DNA of 64,000 bases. Source: Vandiemenella viatica (taxonomy: Eukaryota; Arthropoda; Insecta; Orthoptera; Morabidae). Positions 54,290 through 64,000 of this stretch are shown here, one piece after another. The stretch covers positions 144,183,283-144,247,282 of the forward strand of contig CM061921.1 of the NCBI GenBank assembly GCA_031002005.1. Direction: 5' to 3'. How positions within the stretch are numbered: the stretch's first letter is position 1; each line of letters starts with the position of its first letter. The notes under the pieces were generated by a model. It saw only the letters and a program-made list of their open reading frames with translations, was not told where the DNA came from and ran no database searches. The position numbers and the translations under genes were made by a program.

Positions 54290-55930
54290 AATTATAATAA
54301 TAATAGGACGTTTAACGCAAAAGGGCTAAATAATACAATTTGCGAAATGAATAATAGAGGTGTGATCATTAAGCTGCCGATGGGAAACCTAAGATCAGAC
54401 GATAGAGCTAACCGATGGAAGTAATACATTGAGAAACTGTATGATGGGGACGACTTTAACAATGGCATAATGGAAGGCGATGTCAACACTGATGACTTAG
54501 GAGATCCTGTTTTGAGGACATAATTTAATAGAGCTCTGAATGACTTGAAAGCAAATACGGAAGTTGGAATTGATGAGATCCCTGCAGAACATCTGAAATC
54601 CCTAGGAGAAGAAGGAATCGAGAGATTATTCAAGCTGGTATCAAAAAGTTATGAAACAGGAGAAACTTCAACCGATTTTAATAAAAATATCATCTTCGCA
54701 CTACCCAAGAAAGCACAAGCCGACAAATGTGAGAATTATCGCACCATTAGTCTAACATCACATGCTTAAAAATTAATTACCAGAATAATATTCAGAAGAA
54801 TGTAAAGGGTATTAGAAGACATAGTAGTGGGTGAAGATCAGTTTGAGTTTAGAAAAAATCGCGGCACAAGGGAAGCAATTCTGTCTTTAAGATTAATACT
54901 TGAAGGGCGTATCAAGAAAAACAAAGATACTTTTATGACGTTTGCTGATTTAGAAAAATCTTTTGATAATGTTAGGTGGGACAAGATGTTCAATATTTTA
55001 AAGAAGTCAGGTCTAAAGTATCGAGATAGAAGAATACTTTATAAACTATATAAGAATCAAGTGGCTGTAATAAAAGTAGAGAATCGTGAGAGACAAGCAT
55101 CAGTTAAAAAGGGTGTGAGACAAGGTTGTAATCTATCCCCAATAATATTCAACTTGTATGTAGAGGAAGCAATAAAGAAAGTAAAAAAAAAAATTACCAT
55201 GTGGCATAAGTGATCAGGGAGAAAAAAATCAGTATGCTACGATTTGCTGATGACAGGATATTGAGAAATTACTGAATGCCACTGAACTGAATGTAAATCA
55301 AAGCAAGACAAAAGTGACGAAATGTAGCAGAAATTATACCAATACTAGTAAATAAAATTTAAAATAGGATCGGATGCAATATGAGAAGTAAGTGGATTTT
55401 GTTATTTGGGAAGCAAAATTACACCCGATGGCCGAAGTAGGAATGATGTTAAAAGCAGAATAGCACTAGCAAAAAAAGCCTTAATGAAAAAGAGAAATCT
55501 TTTAGTTTCTAACATTTATCTAGAAATTAGAAAGAAGTTTTTAAAACTCTGTGTGCAGCACAGCACTTTATGGTAGCGAAACCTGGACTATAGGAATACC
55601 TGAAAGAAGCAAAATTGAAGCATTTGAATTGTGGTGCTACAGAAGAATACCGAAAGTGAACAGACAAAGTAAGAAATGAACGAGTTTTGGAAATGGTGGA
55701 AGAGGAAAGAAGTTTCTGGAAGAAGCTTACAGAAAAAAGAGACAGGCTGGTAGGTCATATTTTGAGACATGCTGGATTGGTTAATTTGCTGGTGGAGGGA
55801 ACAGTCGAAGTTAAGAAGAGTAGAGGTAGACAGAGATTAGAATATATGAGGACGTGGGTTGTAAGGGATATGTAGAGATGAAGAGGTTGAGTGCTTTTGA
55901 GAATAAATTCATGTATAATGGTTTTTAAGA
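54290..55930 (+). pseudogene. LINE (family 3), decayed reverse transcriptase
   Basis: Plus-strand non-LTR reverse transcriptase with several stops and frameshifts. In order: GVIIKLPMGNLRSDDRANRW, VGIDEIPAEHLKSLGEEG, ENYRTISLTSHA and EDQFEFRKNRGTREAI. Then DTFMTFADLEKSFDNVRWDK (motif A), VKKGVRQGCNLSPIIFNLY, and near 55240 MLRFADD (catalytic pair). The C-terminal YRR, RDRLVGHILRHAGLVNLLVE segment is shared with 48245-48620. The endonuclease is absent, so it is 5'-truncated. AFD has become SFD and GFRK has become EFRK. The RQGC...LSP motif style is consistent with RTE-like elements, moderately sure. Confidence 0.8.
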
Positions 55931-56219
55931 CGGTTTTATTTTCGTAAATTTTCTATTTTTCGCGTTTTAATTGTTTGGGTGAGTCAGTTTTAATTTATTT
56001 CTTTTTGTTGATTATTCCATTAAAACTGTGCAATTTTGATTCTTGGGAGTAGCTTTTTGACGCGATTTTTCAAATAATAATTTGAAGAATTTAGTTTTGC
56101 ACTTATTTTCCTACTAGGCTGAATTACGATTAGAAAATTACTAAACTAGCATACTTTATTAATTTAATCTTTTAAGGGCCATTTTTCACAGTTGTTGAGC
56201 AATAGGTTTTTTTTTTTAA

Positions 56220-56400
56220 TAAACCGTCTACAAACAACTCTTGTAATGAATGTTACATGTTATTCCCCAGACGCGTTTCGCCCTTGTGGAGTGAGACATC
56301 ATCAGGGCTGTAATGTATGGTTTTATATGTGTATCATTACAATTATTATATACATCACAAATCATTATATTCAATCGTATGTAACTATACACACATTGTA
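56220..56400 (-). ncRNA. Hammerhead-like motif, Penelope-type repeat
   Basis: On the minus strand from 56305 to 56276: CTGATGA, T, GTC, a 12-base loop, GGC, GAAA, then CGCGTC. GTC pairs with GGC through a G-U wobble, where the sister copy at 36041 has GTC with GAC. GAAACGCGTC, with GTC as the expected cleavage triplet, is the form of the short-stem hammerheads described in Penelope-like retroelements. One extra base before stem II departs from the textbook core. The element extends with ACACATATAAAACCATAC upstream. Confidence 0.5.
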
Positions 56401-57040
56401 CTCGCAGATTTAGCGATAATTTTTAAAATGCCGATCTGGTAGAGCACGTTATGCACTTTTACAGACATACTTCCAATCGTTTAGCTTCAAGCCTTACTTG
56501 TTGGTGTATTTAACGTTTTAATGCCAATTTACACATGTATGTTTCATACAGCTCGTTTTGTTTCACCTTGTTATTATGATCTGATTGCAGTAATGCCAAG
56601 CTGGTTGTTTTGTGTTATTGTTTTTGTGTTTAGCATTTTGTTAAATTATCTCTCTATATCTGTGATTGATGTACTGTATGTGATAATTATGTGTATTAGT
56701 TTTCATAATTTGTGGTTTTTTAGTACGTTGAATAATGTTTAATTTATTAAATTTTTGAATTCATTTAATACTTCTATTCCCATCCCTATGGATTTATGTA
56801 TATGATAGCTTTCTTGAACTATTAGCAGAAGATTTTTGTTATTGTTATTTTTTAATATTTTCATGTCTGTATGGTCGTAGGGCATGGTTATGGTCTAATA
56901 AATGATCGTCAATTATCCAATTAACAATGCTGATAGTAAGAGTCCCAATTGTGTCAAGGACTGATTTATAGATGTTTTCTGGATGTGACCAGGAAGCATA
57001 AAAATCGTTCAGTGGATTATCCTTCTTCTTGTAAAAATCT
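56400..57040 (-). other. Possible decayed Penelope-like 3' region
   Basis: The minus strand upstream of the hammerhead-like motif has broken but protein-like stretches (TIGTLTISIVNWIIDDHLLD, KSIGMGIEVLNEFKN). The C-terminal GIY-YIG region of a Penelope-like element would be expected here. The match is weak; the assignment rests mainly on position next to the ribozyme motif. Confidence 0.25.
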
Positions 57041-57044
57041 TTTC

Positions 57045-57785
57045 ACTAACAAAACTTAGTGACACGTGGAAACCAGATTTTTCTAAAACAACCACGTTTT
57101 TCGTTGATGGATAGTGGGACGCCATCCATCCAACCATCCGTGATTTGTCGCAGACATAAGCTGCAAGTCGTCCTTAGCACCAGGGTATCCTATGGCTAAT
57201 GTCTATGTCTGAATTGACAAGCTGACCTAACTGTAATTGTCCTGAGCTAGTTAATTTAATCTCCGGCTTTCAGCCTAGTTGCAGCTCTTTCCTATTGAGC
57301 TAGTGTAAGGTGGAGTGTATTGCCCTAAGGCATTGCCTCCAAGTATTTGGACGGGACAAGTCTTCTGTGTCGTTATGTCTTCTTGTTTGGCTGTCAGTTT
57401 TCTTCACAGGTTGGTTGCCGCCGCGTTCCTTTTCAGAAATGGCACGACACGTTATATGTGGTGACATTAAGGCTGCCTCAGGGCAGCAGGCAGTTCTTCC
57501 TTAGCAGTCAAGTGGTTTATCAGCTTCGTGAGGAGGACGATGAGTTCGTCTAGTCTTCTTTCACGTTGATCGGCAGCGCGTGTGTTGCAGGAATGGTCGC
57601 ATGCTTCTCTGCATCCTCCGCTGCCTTCCCCTCTGCTGGTCTTCCGCCTTTCTTGGTTCTTCAATGACGACTACAGATGATTCCAGAGCCTACCAATTAC
57701 GGACAAGCAGAATGGAACGGGCCTTGTAGACAGCCAATCAGAAGACGAGGCATGCCCGCTACGGATCCGCGAGACTTCCGGTGCA
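57045..57785. other. Unassigned, GC-richer patch
   Basis: 57300-57780 is richer in GC than its surroundings. A minus-strand frame (57664-57467) includes RRLDELIVLLTKLINHLTAK, helix-like and coding-like in composition. No family is recognised and no start or partner exon is evident. Confidence 0.25.
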
Positions 57786-57789
57786 GTAC

Positions 57790-57946
57790 TAGTTGTCACA
57801 TACGTACAATGGACCTGACGATGGCGGCAGAGCAATCCGCCGAAAGCTTGTCTTTCGATGATAATATTATCCGGAGAAAAATCCGCGAAGACTTTATATC
57901 AAAAATACGCCGGGAAAGTCTTATTTCTCATATTTGTATGTTTTGT

Positions 57947-57997
<51 letters not shown>
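57790..57997 (+). ncRNA. Hammerhead-like repeat with poly-A tail
   Basis: At 57815-57845: CTGACGA, T, GGCGG, a 9-base loop, CCGCC, GAAA. This is a 5-bp stem flanked by both invariant hammerhead blocks, apart from one extra base before the stem. The downstream sequence (TTGTCTTTCGATGATAAT, then TATCCGG) parallels the stem III region of the copies at 6882 and 16187. The shared tail AATACGCCGGGAAAGTC leads into a run of 50 A (57948-57997), which suggests retroposition of an RNA ending here. Confidence 0.45.
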
Positions 57998-57998
<1 letters not shown>

Positions 57999-58074
57999 AA
58001 TAGAATTCGACAATTGTTTCTCATATTATCATAAAGTTTCCATTGTGAGTTGATACAAACTTGTCTGACCTGTC

Positions 58075-58198
58075 CAGAATCCTCCTGCCAAATCCCGTAT
58101 ATCCCTCCCAAACCATTACCCTTTGGAATATGTGCAATGCACCGTCCGCCACCCAATTTTAGTGAATAGTGGAGTAATAACAATAATAATTACCTATT
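58075..58198 (+). mobile_element. LINE (family 2), 3' tail fragment
   Basis: Contains ATCCCGTATATCCCTCCCAA, then CCATTACCCTTTGG, GTGCAATGCACCGTCCGCCA and TAGTGAATAGTGGAGTAATA followed by an (ATA)-type tail. It matches the 3' end of 43614-45152 in opposite orientation. Only the last 120 bases are present. Confidence 0.7.
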
Positions 58199-58574
58199 AG
58201 CCAGTGATGTATATTCACAACAACTTTACACGACACATCTACAATATTTTTTTTCGTCGTCTATTTGTTCAACTTCAGTCAACTCGTGCCTCGGTTGTGT
58301 TTCGGTGTTTCATCAACAACAGACGGTTTTTATGTGCCAAGCTATTTTCGTGTGTAGTTTACCATAATCATGTTTGCAAACGATGAATTCACGGGAAACT
58401 AGTGGACTTTTCCACTGTAAAATAAACCAGAGTTACCACAAGAAACTGATCCGAGAGCCCAAGTATATCAACTAATTTTGAGACACGTTTTCTGCATTGA
58501 GCAGATGTTCTTTAAACCGATCTTTTGCTAAATATCGCTTGCCGTGCCACCTACTTAGATTTACAAAAAATATT

Positions 58575-59010
58575 ACCTTAAAATATTTGGATCAAATCCA
58601 TTTCTTGCAAAATAATCTCGTAGCTCATCATTTAGTGTCTAAAACGCATGATCAGTTTCATCTAATATTGATGGACAGTTAGTATTTATTACCAAACTAT
58701 AAATCGGAAATTGTTCTCTCGCTGCTGATATTGGATTACTGGTTGTAGGAGAATGAACTAAACGCAAGCTATGCTTGGGCAGGAAACCATTTGAAGCATT
58801 AGCAGAAACAGTGATAAAATTTTTTCTAGCTTCAGTAGTGTTAATAATGCCATCTTGCATATTATTTAGTCAAGGTGCTATTGAGACATTATCAGAGGTT
58901 TTAGTGGCACATTGCACACATGAAAAATGTACGTATTTACGAACCTTACGACCAAAATATTCGTACCCCGTATTACAGTAGCAGTTTGAAGTTATTTTAG
59001 CAAGCAATTA
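58575..59010 (-). pseudogene. Coding-like remnant of unknown family
   Basis: One minus-strand frame is open for about 145 codons with only two stops. It contains YCNTGYEYFGRKVRKYVHFS followed by CVQCATKTS, a possible Cys cluster. After a stop come DGIINTTEARKNFITVSANA, REQFPIYSLVINTNCPSILD and, after another stop, TLNDELRDYFARNGFDPNIL. The frame ends at AGG-TAATAT, which resembles a splice donor. The composition is strongly protein-like. I cannot name the family; a decayed transposon protein or a host pseudogene are both possible. Confidence 0.35.
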
Positions 59011-59014
59011 ATAA

Positions 59015-62000
59015 TTCTCAAAAAATAATTTAGACAAGCCACGGTTAATTTAAAGGTATGAAAATAATCATTAGCTTAGGCATATGTTCTAAATAACATT
59101 CCTATGCATTATAACAAAGTTACATTTTACTGAAATTATAGCAATCGCAAAAAAAACCACTAAGATGGATTTAAAAACTGCTGTAACAAATCTGGAATTT
59201 ATGATATTTACTGATATTTAACTGCACGTTTATAGAATTTATTCCGCAGATAATTGCTTTCATAAATAAGTAATATTAATTAGGAAAAAGATTTTTATTA
59301 TTAGAAAACAATTAAAATATCACATTTTTACTAAAAATCCAGAAATCGTGGAATAATATTTAAAATAAATTTATATTTTCTTCGTATGTCGTACCCCATT
59401 GGAAAAAATATTAATATTTAAACAATGAAAGCACCTCACATATAATTCTAAAATCTAAATTATTGAGCAACCTTCGGAAAATTTATGATTCGAACTAAAA
59501 TTTTCAGATTATGATTCACTATACACAAAAACTTTAGAAACAATATTTTTGACCTTTTTTTAATTTTAAAAATTCTTCAGCAACTATTAAAAACTTTTCA
59601 TTGCATCTAAAATTTCTGACGAGCCTCTTAAAACTAACAAATTCTCATTCGAGGCTTCTGAAAAAGAAATAGTCGGTCAAAATGAGCAAACTCCTACAAC
59701 TCATATGAGTTCAATAAATGTTATAATCCCTTTATATTTTTGCATCGAATATAATTTATATTTAAAGATGATGCTTTACAAAATTATAACACATACATCC
59801 CAAGATAGCATAAAATTATTTTGCTAGCTTATTACCCTTTTGAAATCAGTCATTAGTTAAATAAGGTGTTTCTATAGAACTTTTAGGAGCAATATTTGTG
59901 TAATTTGATACCGAGCGATTCGTGTCATTAAAAAAAAAAAAAAATGTGAACACAGATAAGAGGGGCTGGCACTGAGATGGCGAGCGGTGCGTTGAGTTTG
60001 TTGGTCTGACCCAAGTGCTGGGCCAAAATCAGTGGACAGATTTTTGATTCCCCATTTTTGGCATTTACTGTTCAGTATAACATTAATGTTAATATTCAAA
60101 ACTGAAATCCTTACTGTCGGCATTGTAGTGACTCATCTTCGTTATTGAAGACTAATATAATAATATTATTAATGATTTTCACAATTACCTATCTTCCGAT
60201 AATAACAATTTTTCAATGTAGGCACAGGTCTTGGCTACAGCCCGTGAGCGTCATTGTAAGTCGACGAGGACGAAGCTATTCGCAATCCGAGAGTAGATCG
60301 TTGTTTCGTTCTCACTCTGTATGTTTTGGTATTTTTATAGTGAAGTTTGAGTTGCGCGTCAGTAAAGTAGGGGCGCAGAAACATACATGTAATTGTTTTA
60401 ATAGTAATTAGATATTATCTACCAATTCAGTCGCTCGAGCATAGCCCATTTACTGGAAAAACTGAAAGTATGTAAGCTAGAAAGGTTAAATTTATTTAAA
60501 AATTACACTCAGAATACAAAGACGTATAGTAACACTTTATCTCGCACCTAAAAATACAAAATTTAAATAGCTAAATTCCGAAAATAGCATATTAAATGAG
60601 GTTATGCTTCATTAAGGTAATTACACATAAACTTAAAGATATCATATAACAGTTAAAACATTAGAACAATAAAAGCGTTTTCTTCCCAAATTATTTCGTT
60701 TAATTAACTCAAAATTTGAGAAGTACCAGTTGCCTAATTTGTCTCTGGCATGGAACAAGGTGTTAAATTAAATGCATTTTATCTTTAGTCACTACGTACA
60801 AAATGTTTTAGCTACAAATGATTCGTTTTGTGAATTAACGTTATATAGATTTAGTGCTCCTGAAAAGTTAATCGTAAAAATAGGGAGTCAAAATGAATCA
60901 ACTTTATACATATTTTACAAATTTTCACTTATGAAGATAAGAAAAGGAAAAATTATGTGCTGTGAAGCTAATTCATGAGAAATTTTTCAGTACCACTGAA
61001 TACAAAAGGAAAGCAGAATACTCTAAGCAACATTAGTTTTTTTACAATAAAGTGATTAATAATGGCTCAGAAAAAACTCATCGAATATATAAGTGAATTT
61101 CGGAAACAATGTGGTTAAATTTTGCTCGTCTCCCGTTAAAAATATTAATTCACCAATTATCTGGTAATAAAAAATTCGTTCTGTTTTTTTATTTCGTTTA
61201 GTTTTTATATTTCTGTGTTAATTAGAACAATGAAATGTCAGATACAATCTCTCACTAAAGCTGATTGTATTCAGCTTTATCCTTGAGTAAAAGGTGCCAA
61301 ATTACAATGTGGCTCCATTCTCAAAAAAATCTAGGGCCCACGCCCTGAATACGCATAATAAATTAAATATATTAACATTGTACGTTTATCTCATTTCTTT
61401 GATACGAATAAAAAAAAAATTCTTTCGTATGCTGCTGTGGCTATGACTCTTACAATTATCCGATTTCTCCGTCTCAAATAATGGCGTGATATACATTGAT
61501 GTGTGTTCAAACTTTGGTTCAAAATTAATATAGAGTAAATATATACAGCAAAAAAATCTATAAAATAATAGCAATCAGAAAGCACACTGTAAACACTCTA
61601 AGATTTTGATCCTTATCTCTGTGATCAGAAAGTGAACTACTGGCAGAGGAACCGTATTTTTGGTAAAAAAAAATATATTTATTTTAAGCTTTTTTTATAT
61701 AATCTCATTTTCATTTTTCGTCCTATATTCAGCTGTTCAATGACGAATAAGACAGTTTATCTTAGCAGCAGTACTCATGATGAGTAACTGAAATGAATTA
61801 TTTCGTGTTTGAGACGAGTGACGTGGGAGTCGACGGATCAACACGTTGCACACACCAGCGCGCACTCCCGCGATTACACACGTTGCCATGCCAACGAGCG
61901 GATCGCATCTAATTAGTATGTACGTAGAATTACCTACCTCGCAAGCATAGAGTTATCATAAAACTTGAAAACGGTTAATAAGCAGACTTGCGTGGTTTTA

Positions 62001-62195
62001 TTACACCAAAATATTTTTTATTCGCTGAAGATGATCCGAGGTTCCTGCCAAAACTCATAGGAATTGCCCTCCCGCCACCCCGCGTGATCGCTCCCTACGC
62101 TCTTAGAAAATACGTCCCTGTCTTACGCTGAAGTTCCTAGATATCTGGTGTATGTATGTCGCTTGCCACTGTAGGCATGTTAATTGATATATTCC
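59015..62195. other. No recognised feature (3.2 kb)
   Basis: Very AT-rich to about 61750, with an A run at 59931-59944. 61800-62130 is GC-richer (ACACACCAGCGCGCACTCC). A patch at 60215-60370 (GTAAGTCGACGAGGACGAAG) has no identified source. No motif-bearing frames on either strand. Confidence 0.45.
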
Positions 62196-62199
62196 TGCT

Positions 62200-64000
62200 T
62201 ACTGGCATAGGTCACTCGCAGTGCAGGAGTTCAGACGCTTATGTAGTGTATTGTTTGTCCTGCATGCATTATGTGTTCCTTGTTCCCTGAATATGATGCT
62301 GATTCTCTGTGTGTGTGTGTGTTTATTATTATATTTTATGGTATACCATTGTTTTTCAGTTTGGTTCATGGTAATGGTATATTGTATCCTCAATCGTAAT
62401 TGGGTTTTTTATCAGTTTTTCAGTGTACCCATTATTGTTTGCCGTTTGTGTGTTTGTTATGTATTTTATCGTGTAATTTTTCTTAGACAAAGGTATGGTG
62501 TTTAATCTGTTTAGCATGTTTCTGAGTGCTGCCTGTTTGTGATTGTTGGTATGGTTAGATGGGTTGTTTACAATAGTGTCAGTATGTGTGGATTTTCTGT
62601 ATGGTTACGGAGTGTAAGGGTCCTATTTTGATTGTAACCTATTTGTTTGTTTCTTCATAGTAAATTTTATATTATTGTAGATGTTATTAATTTTTATATG
62701 GAGATACTATGTTGAGGTTCGTCTATCAGGCAGATGAAATCATCCATGTATCTGTACCAGTAACTTATGTTGTATTTTTTGTTTGTGAATGTGTGTTGTT
62801 TTATGTGATGCTTGAAAATATTTACCATAATGCCTGATTCTGGAGAGTCCATAGGTAAACCTACTTTTTCGGCACAGTTCTTATTATTGCATTGGAAATA
62901 CTTCTGTGATGTTACAAGGTGCACTATTTCTGTTATCTCTTTGATGTTTGCATTTGGAACTGTGTTTTGTACAATATTATTCGTTTCATTGACCGGGATG
63001 ACGGAGAACATATCTAGTAAAAACTTCCATCAAATGATAAGAGTGTGGCTGTGTTAGATATCGGTATCGTGTTTATGTTTTTTACTTACTGTGTTGTGTT
63101 TTTGATGTTCTGTCATGGTAGTATCAGTATTTTTTACTGTGTAATAGTTGTGCTTAGTTGGTATGTTGGTTCCCTCCTGAAGTTTATTACTGGTTTTATA
63201 GTTATTTCTTTTTTATGAATTTTTGGTTGGCATCTGAGGTTGGGAACGTATTTTGGGGAAAGTAGTGTTTTGTCAATAATATTTTTGTGGCACATTTAAG
63301 ATTGTTGCGGAATTTGTTTGTGGGATATGCTTCTAATTCTTTATTTCATTGTTTAATGAACTGTTCTTTTTTTTCATTATGTTCCGTTTTCTTTTTTTGT
63401 ACCAGAAACTACTATTTCGTTTTTCTGTAATTTTGGTTTGATTGTTTTCAGAGTGTTATTTCTGTCTTTGGAGAGAGTGAAATTCAGTTTTTTGTTTATT
63501 TGTCTTATCTCATTTGCTATTAGTTCTCTCGTTAGGCCTATGTTTAAAGATGTGTTATGTGATTTTTCTTCCTATGTTATTACATATTCAGAAACAGTGA
63601 TGTTCAGTAAATTTGTCCGTACTTGTATATTTGTGTCACGTTTTAACCCATTCTGTACAAGCTGTGTTTCTGTGATTGGATGCAAGTTCTTTATTTGACA
63701 ATTGTATATGCTGCTTGCTTTGATTATTTTTCAACGTGTTGATTTTATTACTGTGCTTTAATTCTACAAGCGCTGCTGTGCGGTTTTCAATTCTTTCGAT
63801 AACATCTCTCAGTATTTCTGTATTTTTTAATTGCCTGGCAAATTGTAGGTGCAGTATAGAGTGCTTTGATTTAATGTGCTTTTTTTTAATAAAGTGCTCA
63901 TTTTTTCCCTTTCGAGGCCATTGATTATTTTTGCTATTTTTTAGCCAGCTCCGCTGAGATAATGCTATTCCTGACCGTCTAGTTCGTTTTAAGGTTTTTT
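62200..64000 (-). pseudogene. Penelope-like element, decayed, runs off the window
   Basis: The minus strand, read from 64000 down, gives a broken Penelope-like reverse transcriptase. KPKLQKNEIVVSGTKKENGT lies near 63400, CQPKIHKKEITIKPVINFRR near 63230, TATLLSFD near 63035 and then IPVNETNNIVQNTV. GLPMDSPESGIMVNIF (canonical GLPMGSPLS) and YWYRYMDDFICLI, with the catalytic Asp pair, are at 62870-62720. Downstream come RKSTHTDTIVNNPSNHTNNH, then MLNRLNTIPLSKKNY and NNNGYTEKLI. These are hallmarks of this group rather than of LINEs. A GIY-YIG endonuclease would follow; only a weak TNNTLHKRLN-like trace is seen near 62240. Frameshifts and stops are present. The 5' end lies beyond 64000. Confidence 0.8.

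Noticed and set aside
63438..63698. Plus-strand frames rich in Phe, Leu and Val resembling membrane proteins (62221-63924)
   Set aside because: They are antisense of the A-rich Penelope-like coding strand, which naturally gives hydrophobic peptides.
1..64000. CRISPR arrays, operons, bacterial promoters or ribosome binding sites
   Set aside because: No regularly spaced direct repeats of CRISPR type and no compact gene arrangement; the content is that of a repeat-rich animal genome.

Overview
The window looks like repeat-dominated, intron-poor intergenic DNA from an animal with a large genome. An insect, most plausibly an orthopteran or a relative, fits best. This rests on AT-rich sequence, many tRNA-derived SINEs, several non-LTR retrotransposon lineages, mariner, Tc1, hAT and Helitron-like DNA transposons, a Penelope-like element and abundant hairpin MITEs. 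I recognise no intact host gene, no rRNA and no convincing functional tRNA. Species assignment is inference.

Layout. 0-7 kb: a Helitron-like end, a SINE, a decayed LINE endonuclease region and a decayed LINE reverse transcriptase split by a palindromic MITE. 7-16.9 kb: a LINE 3' end, a palindromic Tc1 derivative carrying a nested SINE, several SINEs, and a 1.3 kb inverted-terminal-repeat element that contains a hammerhead-like foldback. 16.9-19.7 kb: nothing recognised. 19.7-28.8 kb: a nearly whole mariner with a frameshifted transposase, an RNase H-type LINE remnant, SINEs of four families and a second LINE 3' end. 28.8-36.9 kb: mostly unassigned AT-rich DNA with two C-rich MITEs, SINEs with clean target-site duplications, and a Helitron-like element.

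36.9-39.3 kb holds a complete-looking hAT transposon. It has matching termini, an 8-bp target duplication and an uninterrupted 470-residue transposase, and it is the best-preserved gene here. 39.6-46.7 kb: a LINE with a nested SINE, a 19-bp minisatellite, a LINE with an open reverse transcriptase frame, a second palindromic Tc1 derivative and a truncated LINE copy. 48.2-56 kb: two copies of another LINE (one with a tandem-repeat tail) and a striking 613-bp inverted duplication of the 3' half of a Tc1 element. 56-64 kb: hammerhead-like motifs, a LINE tail, unassigned DNA and, on the minus strand to the window end, a decayed Penelope-like element.

The content is a layered history of insertions rather than a working pathway. 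SINEs sit inside LINEs and Tc1 derivatives, and a MITE sits inside a LINE. Three themes deserve follow-up: (1) a recurring CTGANGA-hairpin-GAAA motif whose stem covaries between copies, suggesting hammerhead-type RNAs in at least two repeat families; (2) the repeated conversion of Tc1 elements into palindromes; (3) a short core sequence shared by two SINE families and the 3' untranslated region of a LINE. Coordinates of decayed repeats are judged by eye and are approximate to about 10-30 bases unless a target duplication fixes them.
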